Of a stretch of DNA of 64,000 nucleotides, positions 57,391 to 64,000 are shown piece after piece (within the stretch, counting starts at the first letter, position 1; each line of letters starts with the position of its first letter). This DNA comes from Photorhabdus laumondii subsp. laumondii (GTDB lineage Bacteria > Pseudomonadota > Gammaproteobacteria > Enterobacterales > Enterobacteriaceae). The translations under genes were made by a program, and so were the position numbers. The notes beneath the pieces were generated by a model. It made no database searches, was not told the origin of the DNA, and saw only the letters and a program-made list of their open reading frames with translations. The stretch spans positions 3,224,001 through 3,288,000 of the forward strand of contig NZ_CP024901.1 in the NCBI RefSeq assembly GCF_003343245.1, in the 5' to 3' direction.

Positions 57391-58746
57391 ATGAATTATT
57401 ATGGTAATAATCATCCGCCATTTATCGAAATAAACAAAACCAAATCATTAAATGGCTCAATAACTTTACCTGCCTCCAAAAGTTCTTCAACTCGCGCCAT
57501 TCTGACTGCATCATTAACGGAAGGTACAAGTAAAATAAATAACATGGCATCAGGGAACAATACAACAGCAATGAAATTAAACTGTTCCCGTTTAGGGGCA
57601 TCATTTAATAGTGATATTACAGGGACAATCGTAGAAGGCATAGATATCAGACAAATTGATAAAAAAATCATCTTTAACCCAGGTAATTCTGGCGTTGTAT
57701 TACGGCTATTAATGGGAGTAGCCGGTTATTTACCGGATACTGAATTTATTACAGAATACAGTTACTCCCTGGGTACACGATCACAATTGGAAATGGTCAA
57801 TGCACTAAAATCACTCAATATTCAGTGCACCGCAGTTGGGCCTGATTCACTTTTACCGATAAGCATGAAATCAGATAAAAACATCGGTAATTACACTGAA
57901 ATTTCATGCAGAAAGAGCTCTCAATTCCTAAGTGGGCTACTTTACTTAGGTGCCATTAGCGAACGAGATCTGCAAATAAAAGTCATCGATACAATTACCG
58001 CACCATCAATGGTTCACACGACAATTAATAATTTACGCAAAGCGGGCATTAATATCGAATATGATGATAAATTCCGCAATTTCTTTACGACAGGAAAGAG
58101 TCGATTTATTCCATCAGAATTTAGCGTCGGCGCTGATCCAGCCAGCACGGCGGCAATCCTTGCACTTTGCGCCTCACTGAATTCTGATGTCACCCTAAAC
58201 GGTTTCTTTGAGGAAGAATTAGGTAATGGCGCGGTGGTGAACTATTTAATTAACAGTGGAACGAAAATCAGCTTCATCAGGGATGATTGTCTCAATATTC
58301 GATCTGGCGGCACCCTAAAAGCGCAAGATTTCGATGGTTCACTGGCACCAGATGCGGTGCCTGCACTGGCTGCATTAGCTGCGTTTGCCAACGGTAAAAG
58401 CGTTTTCTATAACATTGAACATATCCGCTATAAAGAATCAGACAGAATTTCTGATTTTCGGCGGGAATTAGACAAAATAGGAATTAGATCAGAAGAGAGA
58501 CTAGACCAATTAATTATTTATGGCAATCCATATGGATATAAAGGCGGTGTTATTGTTGATGGTCATTACGATCATGGATTAATCATGGCACTTACAACAA
58601 TAGGTTTACATTGTGATGAGCCCCTGATTATCAGTGAGCCATATCATGTTGGTCAAACCTATCCAGAATATTTTGCCGAAATATCTACATTAGGTGCCAA
58701 TGTGAACGAATTAAAATATTCTGCCCCTATACTAGAAGACGTTTAA
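57391..58746 (+). CDS. EPSP-synthase-family enolpyruvyl transferase (paralogue 2)
   Basis: The protein has 451 residues. Retained: Lys30, Ser31 and Arg35 in PASKSSSTR, NPGNSGVVLR, the SLGTRSQ arginine, SSQFLSG, the catalytic Asp in APDAVPA and Glu in YKESDR. Changed: YDHG where EPSPS has NDHR, and GQTYPEYF where it has AKTFPDYF, so two phosphate or PEP contacts are lost. It is more likely to be an active enzyme than paralogue 1 but probably acts on another acceptor than shikimate-3-phosphate. Precedent for a changed acceptor is NikO/PolA, which uses UMP. Confidence 0.83.
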   Translation: MNYYGNNHPPFIEINKTKSLNGSITLPASKSSSTRAILTASLTEGTSKINNMASGNNTTAMKLNCSRLGASFNSDITGTIVEGIDIRQIDKKIIFNPGNSGVVLRLLMGVAGYLPDTEFITEYSYSLGTRSQLEMVNALKSLNIQCTAVGPDSLLPISMKSDKNIGNYTEISCRKSSQFLSGLLYLGAISERDLQIKVIDTITAPSMVHTTINNLRKAGINIEYDDKFRNFFTTGKSRFIPSEFSVGADPASTAAILALCASLNSDVTLNGFFEEELGNGAVVNYLINSGTKISFIRDDCLNIRSGGTLKAQDFDGSLAPDAVPALAALAAFANGKSVFYNIEHIRYKESDRISDFRRELDKIGIRSEERLDQLIIYGNPYGYKGGVIVDGHYDHGLIMALTTIGLHCDEPLIISEPYHVGQTYPEYFAEISTLGANVNELKYSAPILEDV

Positions 58747-58781
58747 ATATCATTGATAGCTCTTAACCAAAGGAATTACCT

Positions 58782-60314
58782 ATGTGTGGAATTGGTGGTG
58801 TTTTTAATACAGAAAATAGGCTTATTGATGATATTGAAAATAAGCTACAGACTATAATGTCAAAAATAGCACATCGTGGCGATCCATCTCGATTTAATGA
58901 GAAGGTTGTCAGAAATAACTTTTCAATTGCAACCAACAGACTTGCTATTGTCGAACGCGATTCAGCCTATCAACCCATATCAAATCAGGAACATGATCTT
59001 CATCTTGTTCTGAATGGTCAAATTTATAATTACAAGTCTCTTCGAAATGAATTAATTAAACAAGGTTATCAATTTAAAAATGGGGGCGATGCAGAAGTTG
59101 CCCTAATTGCCTACATTTGCTATGGCAAGTCATTTATTAAAAAATTAGATGGCATGTTTAGTTTTATTCTATTTGATAATAAGAATAATAAATTCTTATT
59201 AGGCAGAGATCACGTCGGTATAAAACCGCTCTATTACACCCAAAAAGAGGGTAACTGGTATGTAGCCTCAGAAATAAAATCATTAATCGAATTTAACTCA
59301 GAAATTAAACCTGTTGAACCCGGTTCAATTTTCGACGGATTGACTAGTGAGAAATATATTAGCTACGACACAACTATCCCAGCAAGCAGCGATAACGTCG
59401 AACAGGCAAAAGAAAAAATCTATTCACTGTTAGATAATGCCGTCAGAAAGCGGGTTGACACAGACCTGCCAGTGTCAATTATGTTTAGCGGCGGCATAGA
59501 CAGTACTATCGTGCTTTATCTTGCAAAAAAATATCACCACGATATTACGGCGATTTCATTTGGATTACCGGGTTCAAAAGACATTGAAATTGCCCAACGA
59601 TATTGTACTGAGAATAATATAAAGCATATTATATATACATTTACTCAGGAAGAATTAATCAATAATATCCAAGATGCTATCTATTATGGTGAATTTTTCG
59701 AACAAATCGATGCGATTGATTCAACTATTGCTCACTTTGGCTATTATATTGCTAACCGTCTTGGCTTTAAAATTGCTTTATGTGGAGAAGGTAGTGATGA
59801 AATTTTTGCTGGTTACGATCTATTTAAAACATACCCCGATCCCCATCACCTCTCCCTATATCGATTAAATAATCTTCATAGGACTGATTTACAAAGAGTT
59901 GATCGGGCAAGCATGAGAAATACTGTTGAAGCAAGAGTTCCCTTTATGGATTCAGCACTAGTGCCTTATGTTTTAAGCTTGGATTTTTCTTACAAACTCA
60001 ATAATGGGATAGAAAAATATATTTTACGCGAAGCATTCAGAGGAAAAATACCCGAATATATCATTGACAGACCAAAAATAAGAATGCCAGATGGCAGTGG
60101 TGTAAAAAATACTATCATTGATTACGTTAAAGATATTAAATGCAATCTACCGAGAAACATGGTTGACAGCCTTAATTCTATCGGATTAACCCATCAAAGT
60201 TCATTATATTTCGCTGAAAAGTATCTCTCTTTGGGTTATCCACTACCGAAAGAACGTTTTAAAGAATCTGGCAAAGATTTTTCAGAATCGGGTTACTTTA
60301 ATTTCATATCGTAA
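58782..60314 (+). CDS. Asparagine-synthase-like glutamine amidotransferase
   Basis: The protein has 510 residues. The class II amidotransferase domain begins MCGIGG with catalytic Cys2; NRLAIVE and LVLNGQIYNY follow. The synthetase domain has the pyrophosphatase loop FSGGIDS at 235-241, and CGEGSDEIFAGY. It uses glutamine and ATP to amidate a carboxylate through an acyl-adenylate. It is shorter than AsnB (about 554) and sits in a pathway-type cluster, so a small-molecule acid rather than aspartate may be the substrate. An AsnB role is not excluded. AAAGGA precedes the ATG. Confidence 0.85.
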   Translation: MCGIGGVFNTENRLIDDIENKLQTIMSKIAHRGDPSRFNEKVVRNNFSIATNRLAIVERDSAYQPISNQEHDLHLVLNGQIYNYKSLRNELIKQGYQFKNGGDAEVALIAYICYGKSFIKKLDGMFSFILFDNKNNKFLLGRDHVGIKPLYYTQKEGNWYVASEIKSLIEFNSEIKPVEPGSIFDGLTSEKYISYDTTIPASSDNVEQAKEKIYSLLDNAVRKRVDTDLPVSIMFSGGIDSTIVLYLAKKYHHDITAISFGLPGSKDIEIAQRYCTENNIKHIIYTFTQEELINNIQDAIYYGEFFEQIDAIDSTIAHFGYYIANRLGFKIALCGEGSDEIFAGYDLFKTYPDPHHLSLYRLNNLHRTDLQRVDRASMRNTVEARVPFMDSALVPYVLSLDFSYKLNNGIEKYILREAFRGKIPEYIIDRPKIRMPDGSGVKNTIIDYVKDIKCNLPRNMVDSLNSIGLTHQSSLYFAEKYLSLGYPLPKERFKESGKDFSESGYFNFIS

Positions 60315-60323
60315 TTTAACCAT

Positions 60324-60450
60324 TATACCCGTCATCTTTCAAGTTGCCTCTTTGTTGGCTGCACTCTCTCACCCCGGTCACATAGTTCTCTATGCGCCCG
60401 GGGATTCGCTCCTTTGCCGCCGCGAAGCATCTCGAAATCCATAGGGTATA
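60324..60450. repeat. ERIC element 11
   Basis: ERIC-type repeat (TATACCCGTCATC...ATAGGGTATA) 9 bp after the amidotransferase stop codon and before the 3' end of the Crp/Fnr-like gene. It lies between convergent genes. Confidence 0.9.
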
Positions 60451-60502
60451 TTCTGTTAACAATGCAGCTATTTAGCGATAAAAATAGGATTTTTTATTTT
60501 CA

Positions 60503-61165
60503 TCACTTAGCGTCAAATTGAAACTCAATATCCTTTTTTAAGAAATCATAATCAATAATGTCAACTCTCTTATTCTTCGATACAATTATTCCTTTTTCAT
60601 TCAAACTCTTAATAGCTCTATTTAATTGCCTGACTGAAACACCTAAAACAGATGCTAAATCTTCCCTTTTCTCTAATACCAACACAGTTCCATTTCTTTT
60701 CGAATGATAGTAAAGAAATCGCTTTAGCTTATCCTCAACAGTTAAAAATATCCCCGTTCGAAACAAAGAAGACTCAAAAAGCTTATTACTGAGTTGCTTA
60801 CAAACAAATTGAAGAAATCCAACATCTGTTAATCCAAATATTCTTACCGTTTCTAACGGAATTGATAGCAGAACTGATCGCTCCTGAGCAAAGACAGTAT
60901 TAATTATGTTATCGCCTTGGGCATGAAAAAGTTCTAAATCTCCAATAAGAAAAAGAGGCGTAGCAAAGGCAAAAACAGAAAATTTTCCATTAACATTATA
61001 AAACTCAACCTTTAGTTTACCCTCAACTAAAATATAGAGATGAGTAAAAATTGATGACTGATGTGTAAGATAGGTATTTTTCTTAATTTCAACCACATCT
61101 AACTTTGGCATAAATTCTGCTGGAAAAATACTATCAAGATGATATTTATCAATATAATCTTTCAA
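60503..61165 (-). CDS. Crp/Fnr-family regulator, YeiL-like
   Basis: The protein has 220 residues. The N-terminal cyclic-nucleotide-binding-like beta-roll (about 20-130, ILVEGKLKVEFYNVNGKFSVFAF) is followed by a C-terminal winged helix (REDLASVLGVSVRQLNRAIKSL). No Fnr-type cysteine cluster is present. It resembles E. coli YeiL, whose gene neighbours the nucleoside hydrolase rihB; here a nucleoside hydrolase and an adenosine deaminase follow. The start is TTG 61165 with AAAGAG upstream. A long heptamer repeat begins 13 bp upstream of the start, so expression may vary with repeat number. Confidence 0.82.
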   Translation of the reverse strand: MKDYIDKYHLDSIFPAEFMPKLDVVEIKKNTYLTHQSSIFTHLYILVEGKLKVEFYNVNGKFSVFAFATPLFLIGDLELFHAQGDNIINTVFAQERSVLLSIPLETVRIFGLTDVGFLQFVCKQLSNKLFESSLFRTGIFLTVEDKLKRFLYYHSKRNGTVLVLEKREDLASVLGVSVRQLNRAIKSLNEKGIIVSKNKRVDIIDYDFLKKDIEFQFDAK

Positions 61166-61177
61166 TTTATTCTCTTT

Positions 61178-61432
61178 TTACAGATTACAGATTACAGATT
61201 ACAGATTACAGATTACAGATTACAGATTACAGATTACAGATTACAGATTACAGATTACAGATTACAGATTACAGATTACAGATTACAGATTACAGATTAC
61301 AGATTACAGATTACAGATTACAGATTACAGATTACAGATTACAGATTACAGATTACAGATTACAGATTACAGATTACAGATTACAGATTACAGATTACAG
61401 ATTACAGATTACAGATTACAGATTACAGATTT
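61178..61432. repeat. Heptanucleotide tandem repeat, about 36 copies
   Basis: This is a near-perfect array of TTACAGA (CAGATTA in another phase), 255 bp long. It lies between the start of the Crp/Fnr-like gene and the end of the adenosine deaminase gene, both on the minus strand. Because 7 is not a multiple of 3 and the plus strand has no stops, the array creates a false 145-codon ORF with LQITDYR repeats. Confidence 0.97.
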
Positions 61433-61484
61433 AATATAAATTTTTTACGATTATACATAAAGATGAATAAAATGCAATTTTTCA

Positions 61485-62492
61485 CTACGATAATCTCATT
61501 ATTTCCTTTTCCAATCGACTTTTCAGTTCATTACTGGAAAATGAAGCATGTAATGCATTCAAATTTGTTTCAATAAAATCACTATATTGCCAACCAAAAT
61601 ATCGATTAATCCTCAGATATTCTTCACATAAGGTGATATTTGCAACTGTCCGGGCATCCGTATTAATCCCAATATTTACACCAACCTCTTTTAAAAAATT
61701 AACTGGATGATTTTCATAGATATCATAAATATCATAAATATCATAAATATCACAAATAATATTACACGTCGGGCATACTTCTAAATGTATATTTCTCTCT
61801 ATAAGGAGTTCAATAACATCTCGATCTTCAATACTTCTAACACCATGACCTATACGAGAAATATTTAATTTATTAATAGTCTCGCGCACACTTTCAGCCC
61901 CTTTCGCTTCTCCTGCATGCGCAATAATATTTCCACCATTTTCCAACACCATTCTAAACGCATTCAAATGTGCACTAAGTGGATATCTTGCCTCATCGGC
62001 AGCAAGATCGAGAGCAACAACGCCGTAATTAGAATATTCATTGACAAGATATGCGGTTCTCAAACTTTGATCTTCTGAAAAATTCCGCAATGTACATAAT
62101 ATTAAACCTGCTGCTATACCATATTTGATTGAATAATTTTTCATTGCTTCCAAAACAATTTCTACAATATCGCGTTCATTTAATCCTAAGCGAAGATGAA
62201 GTAAAGGTGCAAATCTAATTTCAGCATAAACTACATTATCGCTTTTTAATTGTATGAAAAGATCTTCTACAGCATCAGCGATTACGTCCCTTTTTTGTAG
62301 TAAATCCAGTGAAGGAATGATCTTATTTAAAAAATCACCTAAATCATGACATTTTTCAGCGGCAATATATTTTTCACAAAATGACTTACGGGTAATATCA
62401 GGAATGAATTTTTTAACGAAATGATAACTCAACCCACAATCAAGATGTGTATGTAATTCTACCTTTCTCAGTAAATCAGGATTAAAATTCAT
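61485..62492 (-). CDS. Adenosine deaminase family protein
   Basis: The protein has 335 residues. The zinc TIM-barrel motifs are HTH at His14-His16, HAGEAKG (metal His and catalytic Glu), ISRIGHGVR and INTDAR (catalytic Asp). It should deaminate adenosine or a related purine nucleoside. LEVCPTCN is followed by a run of three to four IYD units encoded by 9-bp repeats, lengthening the loop that usually leads to HP. AGGAG precedes the ATG. It follows the nucleoside hydrolase gene by 25 bp on the same strand, consistent with purine nucleoside salvage. An add symbol is not certain. Confidence 0.88.
   Translation of the reverse strand: MNFNPDLLRKVELHTHLDCGLSYHFVKKFIPDITRKSFCEKYIAAEKCHDLGDFLNKIIPSLDLLQKRDVIADAVEDLFIQLKSDNVVYAEIRFAPLLHLRLGLNERDIVEIVLEAMKNYSIKYGIAAGLILCTLRNFSEDQSLRTAYLVNEYSNYGVVALDLAADEARYPLSAHLNAFRMVLENGGNIIAHAGEAKGAESVRETINKLNISRIGHGVRSIEDRDVIELLIERNIHLEVCPTCNIICDIYDIYDIYDIYENHPVNFLKEVGVNIGINTDARTVANITLCEEYLRINRYFGWQYSDFIETNLNALHASFSSNELKSRLEKEIMRLS
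61713..61757 (-). repeat. In-frame 9-bp tandem repeat in the adenosine deaminase gene
   Basis: ATCATAAAT occurs at 61722-61730, 61731-61739 and 61740-61748, with degenerate units on each side (61713-61721 and 61749-61757). On the coding strand it encodes repeated Ile-Tyr-Asp. Confidence 0.92.
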
Positions 62493-62517
62493 CTTTTATT
62501 CTCCTATATGACTAAAA

Positions 62518-63447
62518 TTACGATAATAATGTAAATAGTTTATTCTTAAATACCTCACCCTTGATTTTAGTCACCACACTCATATTATGGGGATGATTGA
62601 GAAGATCGGTTGAATCAATCACTAAATGCCCATATGAACGTGCGCTTTGATATTCAACATAACCATACACCGCTAATTTATCCTCTATCATTTCATTCGG
62701 ATATAAAGCAATAGCCATTGTTATAGGATCAGGCAGATCAAATCCTTTTCTATTCGTTCTTCCCGCATTGAATTCAATCAATGTTCTATTACAGCTCACT
62801 GCAAACTGACCAAGATCACCTAAAGAATTTAATTTATCCATATCGAATTCATTAATAAAAGCCTCCTCCATACCTAACTCCCATCCACAAAATATAAGAG
62901 GTAATCCAGAATTCAATACTATATGTGCTGCTTCAGCATCAGAATAGAGATTGAATTCAGCCAATGGCGTAATATTACCTGACTTCAACCCAGAGCCACC
63001 CATAATATATATCACTTTGACAGATTTATATAAATTTGGCTCTTTTAAGACAGCCATTGCTATATTTGTCAATGGTCCCAAAGTGATTATCTCTATCTCA
63101 CCAGGAAATTTTTTCACGATATCAATAATGGCATCTACTGCATGTTTATCTTCTACTATTAACGAAGACTCTGGTAAATTCATATTACCCATACCATCTT
63201 TTCCATGAATATGATATGAAGCATAATGCTCTCTAAATAATGGTTTACTCATCCCTTCATATACCGGAGGAATATATGTCCCTGCTTTTTCAATACTAAC
63301 TAATGCATTTTTCCTGCACTGCGCAACAGCACAATTACCAGCAACAATAGTAATACCTTCAATAAAAACTGAGGGTTCACGGAGCGCCATAAATAATGCA
63401 ACTGCATCATCGGAAGCCGTATCTGTATCAATAATGAAATGTCTCAT
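62518..63447 (-). CDS. Inosine/uridine-preferring nucleoside hydrolase
   Basis: The protein has 309 residues. The calcium-binding motif DTDTASDD (Asp7, Asp9, Asp13, Asp14), LGPLTNIAMA, MGGSG and TPLAEFNLYSDAEAAHIV are characteristic. It splits ribonucleosides into base and ribose, resembling RihA/RihB. It is first in a unit with adenosine deaminase. AGGGAAA precedes the ATG. The specificity is not resolved by eye. It could feed purine salvage or detoxify or trim a nucleoside product of block 3. Confidence 0.9.
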   Translation of the reverse strand: MRHFIIDTDTASDDAVALFMALREPSVFIEGITIVAGNCAVAQCRKNALVSIEKAGTYIPPVYEGMSKPLFREHYASYHIHGKDGMGNMNLPESSLIVEDKHAVDAIIDIVKKFPGEIEIITLGPLTNIAMAVLKEPNLYKSVKVIYIMGGSGLKSGNITPLAEFNLYSDAEAAHIVLNSGLPLIFCGWELGMEEAFINEFDMDKLNSLGDLGQFAVSCNRTLIEFNAGRTNRKGFDLPDPITMAIALYPNEMIEDKLAVYGYVEYQSARSYGHLVIDSTDLLNHPHNMSVVTKIKGEVFKNKLFTLLS

Positions 63448-63937
63448 AGCCTATTTCCCTTTATCATATTCCTTACATTAATCTATAAATTCCGCCAAAA
63501 AAAAGTCACATGACCTTTTTCCAGAATTAAGAAACAATGTGCGCAGAGATAGATAACCAATATGTGATCTATTTCACAATTTACCATCAATAAACAATTC
63601 GCAGGAATATGTTCTATACACTATGGACTATATTTTTTTGCATTTTATCACCCGTTTAAATTCTCTTGAAAATTAAGCGATATAATCTCACAACCGTAAA
63701 GAAAACGAAGGTAACAGAAGCAGCCTCATTTGCATAATTTCTGGAGCCGACTCGAAAAAACTGACAAAAAACGCCTTAATTTGCCTTAAAAAGCGCTTCC
63801 TTGACATATTTTCCACATTTTCTCCATTTTTTAGCCTATCCTCACTGTCTAAACTAATAGCATGAGATTAAACCGATATTTCAGTCGGACATAATCAAGC
63901 AACATCTTAGCCTTGCGTTTGAGAGAATGTCGAAGAA
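63448..63937. other. Intergenic region before the right-edge gene
   Basis: About 490 bp of AT-rich DNA holding divergent promoters. A TTGACA -35-like hexamer is at 63801-63806. AAGAA before the ATG at 63938 could be a weak RBS. No gene was found. Confidence 0.4.
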
Positions 63938-64000
63938 ATGAATCAAAATAATAAACACCGTACCCTCCTTTTCCGTGCAGCACTGGCCGCTATTGCCATT
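63938..64000 (+). CDS. 5' end of a gene cut by the window edge, probable signal peptide
   Basis: ATG 63938 opens MNQNNKHRTLLFRAALAAIAI, a positively charged start followed by a hydrophobic stretch, as in exported proteins. Only 21 codons are in the window, so the product cannot be identified. AAGAA lies just upstream. Confidence 0.55.
   Translation, partial: MNQNNKHRTLLFRAALAAIAI

Noticed and set aside
58782..60314. Carbapenam/beta-lactam synthetase (CarA-like)
   Set aside because: Those enzymes have lost the glutaminase cysteine, whereas this protein keeps Cys2 in MCGIGG, so an ordinary glutamine-dependent amidotransferase is more likely.
61139..61576. 145-codon plus-strand ORF with LQITDYR repeats
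   Set aside because: It is produced by the heptamer array, whose plus strand has no stop codons in any frame, and it runs into the antisense of the adenosine deaminase gene. There is no RBS or family match.
61717..61757. Short direct repeats as a possible CRISPR-like array
   Set aside because: Units are 9 bp, contiguous and in frame within a coding region, with no spacers.

Overview
The window looks like chromosome of a Morganellaceae entomopathogen, most likely Photorhabdus (Xenorhabdus is the alternative). The housekeeping proteins match enterobacterial families closely, intergenic DNA is AT-rich, and eleven ERIC-type repeats of about 125 bp are scattered through it. No rRNA, tRNA or CRISPR array was seen.

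A conserved enterobacterial backbone carries three accessory blocks. Backbone: chaN-type lipoprotein and maeB (0.2-3.5 kb), narP (4.2 kb), yffB-dapE-M15 peptidase-ypfN (5.0-7.4 kb), yeaL-tmcA (7.3-9.9 kb), then dapA-bamC-purC, gcvR-bcp, perM, bepA-yfgD and hda (31.7-40.2 kb), then upp, purMN, speG and ppk-ppx (45.7-52.6 kb). The order follows the E. coli maeB-ppx segment as I remember it, apart from the accessory blocks.

Block 1 (10.2-31.5 kb) is a candidate hybrid biosynthetic island. It has 2,3-dihydroxybenzoate genes (entA-like, an entB isochorismatase without its carrier domain, entE-like), a radical SAM enzyme plus a decayed second copy, a twin-arginine-like protein with a Val/Ala/Asn-rich repeat, a small membrane protein, a C-A-PCP-C nonribosomal peptide synthetase, a split MacAB-type exporter, a stand-alone aryl carrier protein (the missing half of EntB), an alpha/beta hydrolase and a heterodimeric ABC exporter. 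A toxin-antitoxin locus with a deleted ParE toxin and an IS630-family element lie at its right side. Block 2 (40.4-45.5 kb) holds an unrecognised gene, a chitobiose/cellobiose-type PTS operon with a GH4 6-phospho-glycosidase, and a hicAB locus whose toxin carries a nonsense codon. Block 3 (52.8-63.4 kb) holds an EamA transporter and an ATP-grasp ligase divergent from a RidA protein, two divergent EPSP-synthase-like proteins and an asparagine-synthase-like amidotransferase. A YeiL-like Crp/Fnr regulator, an adenosine deaminase and a nucleoside hydrolase follow. This looks like an undescribed small-molecule pathway, perhaps nucleoside-related.

Two observations cut across the blocks. First, the termini of the ERIC repeats match the terminal inverted repeats of the IS630 element end for end, with identical spacing, and both junction types share a TA; this suggests that the ERICs here are MITEs mobilised by an IS630-type transposase. 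Second, simple-sequence repeats sit where they could cause switching or length variation: about 36 copies of a heptamer directly upstream of the Crp/Fnr-like gene, an in-frame 9-bp repeat in the adenosine deaminase gene and an in-frame 18-bp repeat in the PTS IIA gene.
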